Assembly: GCA_002946415.1 (NCBI GenBank)
Contig: NJPS01000079.1
Location: 1,116,001 to 1,180,000, forward strand
Source of the DNA: Rutstroemia sp. NJR-2017a BVV2
Taxonomy: Eukaryota; Ascomycota; Leotiomycetes; Helotiales; Rutstroemiaceae
DNA: 64,000 nucleotides
Direction of reading: 5' to 3'
This document shows, piece after piece, positions 45,801 to 56,624 of the stretch (positions are counted from its first letter, which is position 1; every line of letters begins with the position of its first letter). The notes beneath the pieces were generated by a model, which ran no database searches, was not told the origin of the DNA, and was given only the letters and a program-made list of their open reading frames with translations. Made by a program: the position numbers and the translations under genes.

Positions 45801-47502
45801 CATGAAGATGTTCAGTAGATGGCCGGACGAACAAGGCATCTTATGCCGGGACAACTTTATGGTCATTTTGCAGAACTGAAAATATCTACCATAACCGATA
45901 TCTTCATCTTGCTCCGAGCTATCACACGGGATGTTCTTCATGGGGTTCTTCTCGGTAGATAATGCATAAACGCCACTCACAGATAAAAGTCTTGAACTCC
46001 GCCACTTGTCGTTTCACCCCATCCCCACAGAGGATATAATGCTCCGACGACTATCATATACTAAGTACTTATTGACCGACCATTACGCCGAAATGTACTT
46101 CCCCTTGCTGTCGCGGTTGATCTACATCCCCCAAGGAGGAAATGAGCTGTCAGCGCTGTTCTATTGATGTTCTAGCCTAGTTGTTCGTCGTGAATGTGAA
46201 TACCCCTCATATCTCTCTGTTTTAATCGCTTTAGGCGAATCTAACGTCTGGCACGTCGTGGCTCTCCAACCACGACGCATTCATCATGAAGAGCACAGTT
46301 GATTGGTATGGCGATCCATACTCGTCTGCGTTACACTAGTTCTTACAAGCATTCTCATGCATTGTCATTCAACACCGGATCACACTATACTCACACTCCC
46401 ATTTTCGCCCTTTCGCAGGAGCTATCGACCTTATTTCAAATAGAATTGAGAGGTCGTACCTTCCAGGAGAAGATCGAGGTCTCGGCGTAGAAGGTTCAAT
46501 TTGCTCTGGTCCAGACTGAAAAACGTTCACCAGCTTCTCTGTCCACTGACGGAACATCTACTATTTGAGCCTTCCAAGTTGGTCTAGCTATGAGGTATTA
46601 ACCTTACTACCGTTGTCTCTATGACACCGAATTAGTTCCGGACGGCCAGGAAGTTTTACTGGCTACTGAATTGTTATCTTGGACTAGCTCTTCACTCCTT
46701 CGACTACGTTATGAACATTGATTGTTCGGTCAGTGAGCGTCGCTCGCATTTGAGGACGTTAGTGCTCTTCATTTAGCCATAACGCTTGTTCGTAGGCTCG
46801 TAGCCATCTTCAAATGAGGGGAAGTGTGGTATCACAGTAAATTGTGGGCGAACTCTTAAAGAATCGTCAAATGATAACGTTCTGTTTTGCTGCACCACCT
46901 CCCCTAGAGAAATCGAAAATTGACAATGACTCAAGGATTCCGCACAAGATGCCGGTCTATATACGAGTGATTGTTAGTGCATGATTCGCTGCTGGTTCAG
47001 ACTGCAAGATACATGGTGTAGCATGAATGAGGGCGGTGATTGATGCTGCATGATGCACAATGTTTGTGCGGTCCTAGTTTATAGATTGACCACCTTTGAC
47101 TTTAGTTAGCCATTGTTCATTCTAGTGAGGACGCATTATGAAACTTCTACACCAATATAACGTTTGTCTTCTATCAGCTATCGTTCAGATGGATGACTAA
47201 TGCCGATACTGTTCCGTCATTGGGAACGAAACAGCGCCAGATGGAAGAAATTCATTGGTATATTACAGCATCCCAAGAATCAGGATGATCTTCACCGCAT
47301 CGGAGTTCACCAAAAACATCCGAACCCATTTGGATGGAACGTATAGAACTCGTCTGTTGTGCTTCCGTTACTGAGGACGAAATTGCAAGGACAAAAGCAA
47401 ACAAATCTTATAATTATGTGTTCAACCTACGTCCATCTGAGTGATCGACCGCAACAGCGGACCAAAAGCATTTACCATCCAGCATGCATACACCTGTATC
47501 TC

Positions 47503-49154
47503 CTAGAACGGAGTCTGCTGAGCAAAATAGGCACTAATCAAGCTGACTTGAGCCGGATGCGCAATTGTGTAATTCCCCCATGCATCACCAACTTGGAAAA
47601 CAGTCGGACTCACCCCATCATTCGGGGTCCAATATGTCAAATTCTTATACTTGCCAGACCCACCCAAATTCGGATTTCCTGTCTTGCAGAAGTTCGCCCA
47701 GTAGCTAGACATCACTTCCCCTACATAATAATCATACTCCATCCATGGATAAGTGTCCGCGCTGGCGTGCAAACTGTTCAGCACGTAGAAGATATCCGAC
47801 TGATGGTATGCACCCTGGTCTTGTCCTGGTGGCGCATGCGTCCAGTAGTAAGTGTAGATGGGACTGGAGGCCGACTTGACCCACTCATTGGCGTACAGCC
47901 AGGATGAGACGAGGGAGGTGTCGCGCGCCGCGGCATTCCAGGCATGAGATGCCAACGTGGAGTTGTCTGTTGCGGGGTACAATTTGAAGTATTCGGTGGA
48001 GAGGTTGCCATATTTTGCGGTGCAGTCGGTGATGTATTCGGAGACGGTCAGGTTGGTGGTTGTTGCGGCGCCACTTTCATCTTTTGTATTACCTGTTATG
48101 AGAGGGACGTCGTTTGGAGGGCCCTCGAGAAGGGTCTCAATGTACTTTGTGGGGAGGACGTAGCCGTCTAGCACGGGCTTGAAAATTAGTGGATAGCCGG
48201 TCGAGAGAGCGGTTATCCAAGAGTAAGAGGAGTTTGTTGTACGGTCCTGAGATCCGAGTAAGAGGGAGGCCGTGGAAAGGTTGCGCAACTCGGCGATACT
48301 GGATACGTTATGGACTGACGTGTAGTCCATGCCGTTGGTTAAAGCGGTCGTCATGTTGACATAAGATGTGGCGAGGCCGGCCACTAGTGTATCGTAAGGA
48401 TAGCGGATTCCACTTTCTGCGATGGCTCCAACGAAATATCCTTTGAACAGCTCGCTATTGACAGCGTGGTATACTTGGGAAGAGCCGAATGATTGACCAG
48501 CGGTGGTAACACGGTCGAGATTACCGCCAAAGTTGGCGATGTTCTTGTTAACCCATTTGAGGACGGCTAAGTGATCAAGAATTCCGCAATGCCCAGATGC
48601 ATTGTGCCCGTTCTCCACAAGAGACTCGGCGTTAAGGTCGGGATGGGCAAGGAATCCGAAAGCATCATCGCGACGATTAAAGGTGACGATCACCACATCC
48701 TTCAATGCCATTCCTCCACCATACCACATAGCAGCATTGCTAGTCTCATCATTACCTTGGTTCCACACCATCACAGGTAGATTGTCTGTGGAAGAATTTG
48801 CGTTGGTCCATATGTTGAGACTCAGACAGTCTTTGCTGTATCCGGCTGCATATGCACTCGGACATGGTGCTCCGAAGGAATCAGCTATGAACGATTCCAA
48901 GGATCACGCGGCTGAGGAGGCTTCCAACGGTTTTGATAAGAAGTATCAGCTGCATACGGGATTCCGAGAAATGCAGCTACATTGCTGCTAGATACATTGA
49001 AGTATTGTTCTAGGGTTGACTGGTTGAAGTACTGAAATCCTTGAACAGGGCCATTACTGGTTTGGATGACTTTGTCGTAGAGCTGTCCGCTCGTTGGAAG
49101 AGCAAAAAGCGTTGCAGCTACTAAGGTGACTGTGGAAAGGTGAGAAAACACCAT
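47503..49154 (-). pseudogene. Secreted type-B carboxylesterase, probably frameshifted
   Basis: The start at 49154 encodes a signal peptide (MVFSHLSTVTLVAATLFALP) and a carboxylesterase N-terminus (SNGPVQGFQYF, FLGIPYAADTSYQNRWKPPQ). At about 48895 this frame stops, and the family continues in another frame (IADSFGAPCPSAYAAGYSKD, CLSLNIW) with no room for an intron that keeps the conserved Cys region. A one-base deletion is the simplest cause. The catalytic Ser context is GQSFGSSQ (GxSxG), and the His region is YHQSDIFYVLNS. The oxyanion-hole HGGG is replaced: the stretch after PVMVW reads NQGNDETSN. An alternative is a 52-nt intron (GTGATC donor, CTGAT branch, TGCAG acceptor) that would remove the Cys region. 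Total size would be about 550 aa. Either the enzyme is dead or it is atypical. Confidence 0.8.
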
Positions 49155-49456
49155 GTTTGTCGGATGAGAAAAGGAAGATGAGTGATTGAGAGATAAGGCT
49201 CAGCACGTATGATCGAAGTATTGGTCCTATATATACCGTGTTCTGTATTCGCCAAGATCTGCTCCGTCGACACATAACGCAAATCTTAACCCGCTCTAGC
49301 ATGCAAAAAACAACTACTCAGCAAATACCGGTGTCTAACGATCTATCGATGCCTCAAACGGTACACTCACGAAAGGTATGTATTTCTCAAAGCAGCAGCT
49401 CAAGTCTTTGGTCACATCCCGCCTCGGGACCGAGAAAAAGAACCGACGGGCAGTTA

Positions 49457-49499
49457 ACCGTGATCCCTGGGCCGTGCACGCCCCGTACAAATGCACGCA
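49457..49499 (+). repeat. Left terminal inverted repeat of the transposon
   Basis: 43 bp, exact reverse complement of the right repeat at 51603-51645. The target TA is at 49455-49456. Confidence 0.95.
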
Positions 49500-49623
49500 T
49501 TTTGAGCTATCTTCTTGAAGGTATTCAGATGATTATTTAAAATCAACGTTATATTATTTTACTTTAAAACTTGAAATTGATGATGAGATGATACATATGT
49601 AGTAATAGAATTAATACGATGAT

Positions 49624-51567
49624 TTAAGAACAAAAACGTAGCGGCATCCTGATCGATCTTCCCCGATTTGTACGTTTACCCACCTCCTCTGGTTCCCCTT
49701 CTAAAACTACCATTTCCAGCTGTATAAATCTCTCACAAGCACTCTTGGATCGAAGTACGACTATCTTCTTATTAGATTCCGCTGATTTAGCGGGTTTCTG
49801 GCCTACTTTATATTATACAGTAGGCTTCTTTTGAGCCGACTTGGATTCCTTCGAAATCTGAGTATCAAGCTCCCTCTGATTCTTCTTTTCCTGCTTCTCC
49901 AATACTTCTAATTCCTTCTTAGCTTTTTGTACTGCTTTCTTAAGCTCCTTATCAATAATCTTCTACTGGATTTCGACATCCTTTACATTCTTAAAGTCCC
50001 TTGCACTGTCGATTTTGGATGGGCTGAAGAACATTGTACCAGTATGCAGTTTACCTATCAGATCCAGCTTAATATCTTTATTTCTCTTCTTCTTTTCGTC
50101 CTGTAGAGCTTCTCGAAGGCCTTCACAACGGAATTCAGCAATTTGAGCACATACATAGAGCTTTTCGTTGGCCTTTAAGACCTTTTCGACAAGGGCCTTA
50201 TTAGGATTAATCCTCCATTCCCTCTTAGCTCTCCGCAATACAACAGCTGAATAAGGCGTTTTAACTTCGTTGTACGACTTTCGCAAAGGTATAGTAGGTT
50301 CAGGAGGATCTTCCGGTCTAATTTGAGCTATAATAAGTTCCGAATCTTGGGGAAATATACCAGTCTTTGCGAATGCTGACTTAATATTCTTCTCCGTAAA
50401 GGCCTGTATCCAAGCCTTTTTAAAAATATTCCAGAAGTTCCGCTTTGTAAGACGACTCATTCCATCGCTGATATACATAAGCCGATCAAGTTCCATACTG
50501 TAGTAATTCGATAAAGGTAGAAATAAGCCGATATCAAGAGATTGTAATCGATACATAGAATGAGGCAGCAGAATCAACATAACTATCCTTAATCTCTTGT
50601 ATGCTTCAAGGAATTCGAGATTAACATAGCTTAAGTGGCTGTCGATAATAAGAAGACAGTAATCACGTTTCGCTTTCTCTTTTGTATGCCGATCGAACAC
50701 TTGTTGCAGCCATACCATGCCATATACATTGGAACTCCACCCGTTCGGTAATGCCGTAAAGTAACCCATATCATCAGCCTGTATATCTTCAACCCATACA
50801 TCCTATAGCTCGTTCGCTGCCCCTTTATATATTAAAGCAGGCAGAAGTGATATCCCATCAGTACAGATGGATGCAAGCAAGCTGATAAACTCCCGTGAAC
50901 CGTCTTGCCTTGTAGCTATGGTTTTACCCTTTGTAAGAGCACTACATATTATAATCCTCTTCAGCTTGTGTACTATTCCAATCATAAAGCCCTTCTTGTC
51001 CCAGTTGTACATGTTTTTTGGGAGAATATTGTATCGTTCGACTGCATCGGCAAGCTGAATATAGAAGAAGCAGTTAGCTAGAATCATAAAATCGATATGA
51101 AAAGCACAACAACAATGTAAAATAACTCGAACCAGCTTATAGAATAGTGCAAACATAGGAGGGTATTCGGATTTTGCATACATATTATCAATATTACGGA
51201 GATACAGACTTGTAAGCCGGTCTTTGTAACGATTCACAAATTGCGTAGTCCAGTTCTTTCCAACAGGGCCATTTATGATCTCCTCTGCTATATTTCTGAC
51301 AATATGGCTTGTTGGAGGTATCTTCCGGACTGTCAGCTTATTAATCTGATCGATTAAAACCTCCTCTTGGCTGTTGGTTAATTGCTGATGATGTTCGGAG
51401 TTGGCTTCAGCCCTTGAGGAGGTGATTCCATACCAACAGCGAGAGAGGGTGCTACGCTGTAGCGCATATCTCTTGGCTACAGTGGCAATAGAAGCTGAAT
51501 TCGCTCTATTCAGATCTATAATCGCGAGCTCTATGCGAGTGTCGTGGCTTAATCCAGAGTAATCCAT
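49624..51567 (-). pseudogene. Decayed pogo/Fot1-like DDE transposase
   Basis: The start at 51567 gives an N-terminal psq/CENP-B-like helix-turn-helix (ATVAKRYALQRSTLSRCWYG, then NWTTQFVNRYKDRL). The DDE core follows: first Asp in YNWDKKGFMIG (normally YNMDEKGF), second in LLIIDSHLSYVN, third in RLQSLDIGLFLPLS. In-frame stops break the gene near 50804 (after AANEL), 49962 (after DVEIQ) and in the C-terminal part near 49815. The first fits a Gln codon turned into TAG. A splice-like stretch (to TATATTCAG near 51058) lies inside the core before QLADAVERY. The tail is Lys-rich and ends at 49624. The pattern of C-to-T-type stops suggests RIP-like mutation or ordinary decay. Confidence 0.88.
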
Positions 51568-51602
51568 AGTTGTTAAGATGATTAAAAAAGGACGATTTTT
51601 TG

Positions 51603-51645
51603 TGCGTGCATTTGTACGGGGCGTGCACGGCCCAGGGATCACGGT
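51603..51645 (-). repeat. Right terminal inverted repeat of the transposon
   Basis: 43 bp, exact reverse complement of the left repeat. The target TA is at 51646-51647. Confidence 0.95.
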
Positions 51646-51647
51646 TA

Positions 51648-52644
51648 GTTCCCCGCAGCGGATTGGACGTGTGCGACCCAAGCCCCAAGCAATGACGCGG
51701 ATAGACATATCTGATTACGGGAGAGCCCCTGAAGCTAAATGGTACCCGATGCAGAGCCTCGATAGTTTCTATAGTCGGCATCACGCCTTGAGAACAAAAA
51801 TAAATGGCAGGTCTTTCGCTATTCATATACGTCTAATTGTTCTTGGGGGCAAAGGAAGGGCCTTTGGAACTGAATTGTAACTCATGATTCATGGGAGAAT
51901 CAAATACTTTTGCGGGTTTCAAATAATGAGACCTTTTCGCAGGATCTTATGTGTGTGCCTAGGAGAGCTAGAAATTTTATACATCGCCTCTAAACCGTGA
52001 AGGACAATACTACAGCACGGCGATGATTAACTCCAAAAACGAATGGTTATTCCGTGGTTATTCCATGGTTGTTCCATAAAAATGGAGAATATCACGAGGA
52101 GTAGTACGCGTTCATCCAGTGCTTTTCATCCAGAGACCTTGTGCTGAGTAGTGTCGGCGGTCAAGATTTTTGCTAGCCGTAAAGTCTTACATATGTTTTT
52201 TTGTTTCACACATATGAACAACCAACAATGATGGGAACGGAGAGGATCTGCGCGCATTGCCTTGCATTAACTTTTTGAAGTGCTCTCGCAGTTTCGCGGA
52301 GACATGTGTGGATCGACTTCCACCTGTGACTGGTTCACGTAGTGCTGCGAAACGACCCGATGATATTGTGCAAAGCTTTTGAAAGCTGACTATGAAGATG
52401 CATTCCCCTAATGCTTGTAGAGCATCAAGCTATCGGGCAGTCGTTCATCTACGCGATCTGATGGCCATCGGACGTCTCTATGACTTCCAGCAAGATTCGG
52501 TATGCTCTACCCATGATTGTTAGATGCAGACAAGCCAGGTATATTGAAGGTTCACTTCGGTCAATTTAGGATGGAAGTATTCCAACATTCACTATTTGCA
52601 ATATCTTATCGACCATTTGCTTCTGGCTATGGACCAAATGAGAA
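51648..52644. other. Intergenic, no gene seen
   Basis: Right flank of the transposon and 3' flank of the hydrolase gene. Short frames only. A small repetitive patch (TGGTTATTCC-like units) lies at 52043-52075. Confidence 0.5.
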
Positions 52645-53694
52645 TTAATAGCTTCGCCCCTTCCACTTTCCCACAAACTCGATCAGAGTCTTATCAACCT
52701 CAGTAGGGTGACTTGCGCTCAGGAAATGAGCACCGCCATCGACGGTGATCAACTCCTTGCTCTCCGCATTCACGAAAAGCTCAATTTCCTCCTTCGCATT
52801 CTCAACACTATATACTACGTCAGCAGTACCATGTAGCCACAAAACTGGGCATTTAACGTCAAATAATCTTCCATGAAGGCCATCCCTTTCTCGTAAGTTG
52901 ATCGCCGCCATTCTTGCCCTTCGTCTGCCATCGTCTCCGCGATAGTTACTCTTGATTGTTTTCCTCCAAAATTCTCTTACGTCCTTGGAACAATCCTTCC
53001 CGAAACCTATGTCGATCAAAAAATCACAGTAGCTCTCCTTCAGCTCAAAATCGGGAGTTTGGGATGTAGAAGTCCAGTCGTTGATCGGACCCGTACAAGC
53101 CTCGATTCCGTCCCAGCAACCTAAAGCACGGGTGCGCTCTGATTCAAAGTCCATAGACGTTCCAAGTGGGATGATGCCGGCGATGCGGGATGGAGCGAGG
53201 AGAGCCATCCGGACTGTTATCCAGCCTCCCTGCGATGTCCCAAGAACGAAGGCATGTGGAATAGAAAGTGCATCCATTACCTGGAGGTTCATTATTGCTG
53301 TGTCCCAGCTGTATGACATTAGTCAGTAACCCTGGTGGGTTCCTCCCGTAAAGGATGTATCGGTGGAAATAGAGAGAACAGACTATGTGAAGTTTTCCGA
53401 TTTGGTGCGAGTTGCGCCATGACCAAGAAGCTCAATTGCTAGGAGATTCATAGCGGATGTCAGCTCCTTGTTTGCATATTGTTGACGGTAAAGCTCCGAT
53501 GAAGTGGTGAAGGAGTTGACGAGGATAAGTGTTGGTTTAGATGAATCGTACGGATGTGGCATCTGATATCTATAAATGGTTAGTATGCTGAGAGTTTCTC
53601 GTCGTTCATCTCCTTGTATCGAAGAACGGAACGCGACTTACCCAACATCGATTCCGCCCAAATGTGGAACATGAACAGTTTTTGTATTAGACAT
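52645..53694 (-). CDS. Alpha/beta hydrolase
   Basis: Three exons in exact phase (53694-53642, 53569-53384, 53308-52645) encode 300 aa. The second intron uses a GTCTGT donor. The fold is visible: beta strand TLILVNSFTTSSELY near the oxyanion hole, ELLGHGATR, nucleophile Ser105 in GTSQGG, acid Asp in WLHGTADVVYS, and His in DGGAHFLSASHP. All three catalytic residues are present. Fungal members with the block YWDTAIMNLQVMDAL resemble 3-oxoadipate enol-lactonase-like hydrolases, but the true substrate is unknown. It lies 337 bp downstream of a co-oriented FAD monooxygenase, which suggests a shared catabolic role (inference). No signal peptide, so it is intracellular. Confidence 0.93.
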
Positions 53695-54031
53695 TCTCGG
53701 GCAGTTTGATTAATTATTTTGGTTCCCTTTAATATTTTTTATGATGAAAGCAATATTCAAAGGAAAGCGGAGGAATTATACATGTATTATTTGAAGTGGA
53801 GCAAGTGCTCACAAACAACGCATAACGGGGGAGTTGCGGGGTAAACTTAGACTTCATGACGATCTATGCTGGGCAAAAGGATCAGCTACGAAAAGCTAAA
53901 CGACACTTGCAGTCATTATCTCATGCCGGCCACGTTTAAATTACGCTACAAAGCAATTTGATTTGTTGACTAGAGGTATTTATTCCGAGGCCCTGAACGC
54001 TGCTCAACATAAGACATGTACTGTACGTCAA
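53695..54031. other. Intergenic between co-oriented genes (337 bp)
   Basis: Contains the 3' end of the monooxygenase transcript and the promoter of the hydrolase. No gene seen. Confidence 0.6.
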
Positions 54032-55472
54032 TCATATTTTTGCAGAACTCGAGCCGAGGCCTGCAAATATCTCGTCAAAGGAATCCAACGCTACTTGGTA
54101 ACAATCGAAACCATAAATCTTCTTCTGGACATCGGCATCCGCCCACTTGTCTGGTACCGCACCCTGCTTCTCCTTCAGAGCCGCAAACATCTTGTCTCGT
54201 TCGGCTTTGGCTTCGCCCTCACCAAGGTGTAACGCGCGACCGGAGGCCGCAGCTAACTCTACTAGTGTTTCTGCACGCTCCTTCCTGACCTTTTCGTACA
54301 CCCGAAGTGACTTGTTGATACTTTCCGCGTCGTTGCTAGGACAGCGTGAAAGGACGGCAGCAAGAACGGCAGCATCCTCAATAGCTTGAGCAGCACCCTG
54401 AGCGAGATGTGGTAACGTGGGATGACATGCATCTCCTACCAGAGCAACGCTTCCGTGAATCCAGGTAGGTAAAGGACTGTGTACGCGCAATTTCCACTCG
54501 CATACCTCTCCGTCCGGGACTAGGTTGAGCATTCGTTGGACTTTAGGACAGAAATCCGAGAATGTATCTAACATCACCGACTTCGACCCTTTCGTGGTGT
54601 ATGTAGCGGAAGGAGCTTCAGCGAAGTTCTTATCGGGTTGAACGGTGGACAGATTGTAGATGGTCTTGCTCGATACTGGATATGCAATGATATGTCGCTT
54701 CTCGCCAATCCATCGAGTTACTTTATTCCCCTCAATTAACTCCAGTAATTCAGGGTCATTCTCCATCTCTTCCCGCTTCAGCATGATCCGATACGCAGCT
54801 TGATTTGTGTCTACGATCTTGGCGTCGTGCTTAATTTCTTCGAGGATCTTTGTTCGGACAACACTCTTGATTCCGTCTGAGGCTAGGATCACATCGGCCT
54901 CAACAGTGTAAGGCTCTCCCTGGCGTGGCTTTACCTTGATTGCTGGCTTAGGTCCGAATGATTCGACTTCCTGTGCGGCGGTAGAGAAATGGAATCTGAT
55001 TGCCTTTTCCTTTTTGCATCCTTCATACATAGAGCCAGCTAAAGAGGATCTGTGGCCAACCATGTGAGGATACTTGTAGGTCTCCCTAATGTATACGAGA
55101 TCCACGTGAGCCAGCTCTTTGTCGGAGTCTCCCTCTATTTTGCGTCAGTGAATTCCTAAAATGGACAAGAACTTCCACCTACGTCTAATACTCGTCTCCA
55201 GGAGATCGACGGCATCTTTTTCGATATCAGCCCAGCATCCGAGTCTGTCCAATATCCTCGCCATGTTTGGTGCGAGCTGAATTCCAGCGCCAACAAATCC
55301 AAGATTTGATGCGGTCTCGTACACATCGATATTGGTGAAGCCTTCTTTAGCTAGTGCTAATGCACAAGCTAAACCTCCCATCCCTAGATGACTGTCAGCA
55401 CCCTTAATGCCGTTTCTGGGTATGTCTAAACTCACCTGCACCAATAATTACGATTTTGGAGCCCCTGTCCAT
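54032..55472 (-). CDS. FAD-dependent monooxygenase (salicylate hydroxylase-like)
   Basis: Three exons in exact phase (55472-55436, 55383-55183, 55134-54032) encode 446 aa. The first exon holds only the start of the FAD fold; after splicing it reads IVIIGAGMGGLACALALAKE (GxGxxG). Other class A flavoprotein marks are visible. DVILASDGIKSVVR is the DG motif (FAD and NAD(P)H), and GSVALVGDACHPTLPHLAQG is the GD motif contacting the ribityl chain. VYETASNLGFVGAGIQLAPN is the region after the first strand. Such enzymes hydroxylate aromatic acids such as salicylate using NAD(P)H and O2. The neighbouring alpha/beta hydrolase supports an aromatic or related breakdown function. The exact substrate is not deducible. 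Confidence 0.94.
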
Positions 55473-56624
55473 CTTTTCGGGCAGGTAGTATAAAAAGCTA
55501 AGTAATAATACAGTATCTTGGGGTGGAAAAGTTCTAAGAAAAGTACTTGGTACAGGGAAGAAGCAGATGAGATTTACTTGACCTTTCTACGAGAGACCAT
55601 TGTTTCCCGACATGATATATATATTTGAACATCTGAGAAGACTGACAGCATGTGGTACGTATACTGATGGTGCCCCACGATCCCCACACTCGCGAGAGAA
55701 TTTGAGGAACGGGAAAAGCTCATACCCACACGGATGGATAATGCGGGAAGTGTGCGAAGAAAGGAATGAAAGTCGGCAATTAATCCGGTGTGGTGGCACG
55801 TGTCTTGATTGGTCTTGAAGCAAGGAGCTCCGCATTTGCGCCACAAGTATGTCAATTGTGCCACATCGCGTGGGAAACAACTTCACGAGAGAGTTTTTGT
55901 GATTTTGAGCCAGGAAAGGAGCATTTCACACAAAACAACATGAATTGACAACTATTACTCATCCGCGACGCTGCTTCTTTTCTGCTCCCAATTTCCTCGA
56001 ACGAGCTTTGAAAAGCAACTTCCTTCGATCCTGAGGAGACTGCGTGTGACCCCCAGCGCAGTGGTGGGTGAGGAGCCCCAGATTCGACCCCACTCTTAGT
56101 CTCTATCTCGGTCCCGACTCACCTCACCCTCTCTCGCCTTCCCACCCGGGCCACCCTCCCGCGACACTCATCCTCGAGAAGCAGCTGTTCGAACCTGCTC
56201 AGACCTCTGAAAGCTGATTATCACGACCATTTACGGCCTTTCACATTCTGCCGCTAACTATCCCGGCCAAGTGTCACCTGAATGAGTTCCCGACATGATC
56301 CCACCGAGCTTCCAGATGGAATTCATGTCTGCGGAGCTCACCATCAATCCATCTGCCATATCTGTTGCGGCGACTATGCTCAGACTTTCGACCTGTCTTC
56401 GAACGCCAATTCATGAGATTTTGACCATAGTTCTCACTCATCATGCGCACTTAAACCTGAACCCTGGAACTATATAAGGCATGTAGAGTGCGATGCACGC
56501 GCCAGCAATGACTTGCGATGTGTTGTCCTACTGCATCACATAGCAGTTCTTCGTCTTCAGAGCAGCAATTACATTCATTTATTGTTTCGAGGAGTGTAAG
56601 TAAGCTAATTTTCCTACATTATTC
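55473..56624. other. Intergenic, no gene supported
   Basis: Promoter side of the monooxygenase and 3' flank of the phosphatase-like gene. A GC-rich, C-rich patch lies at 56040-56190. Short frames are not supported. Confidence 0.5.

Larger units (their letters stand above)
40476..47502. other. 7-kb gene-poor region with simple repeats
   Basis: No gene can be supported in seven kilobases. Frames are short, overlap on opposite strands and lack splice-supported continuations. The first ~2 kb upstream of the sugar regulator holds many simple repeats: TG/GCGTG runs (40800-40900), GGAAGT units (41283-41310), a TAGGTAGCTACCTA palindrome near 41456, TGCTA units (41770-41790), CGTTCAC units (42783-42806) and GGCT units (43500-43530). 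A TIR element sits at 42347-42619. From ~43.6 kb on, I see nothing beyond weak frames. Long noncoding transcripts or a long 5' leader are possible but not shown. Confidence 0.5.
49457..51645 (-). mobile_element. Pogo/Fot1-type DNA transposon, 2189 bp
   Basis: Terminal inverted repeats of 43 bp (49457-49499 and 51603-51645) are identical and begin ACCGTGATCCCTGGGCCGTG. The element is flanked on both sides by TA (49455-49456 and 51646-51647), the target duplication of Tc1/mariner-superfamily elements. It carries a decayed transposase on the minus strand. It sits about 300 bp upstream of the carboxylesterase start codon. The TIRs are pristine while the gene carries several stops, so mobilisation in trans is conceivable. 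Confidence 0.95.

Noticed and set aside
56030..56110. tRNA-like stretch with GCGCAGTGGT and GATTCGACCCC
   Set aside because: The spacing leaves no room for an anticodon arm and no acceptor stem pairs, so it is not a tRNA.
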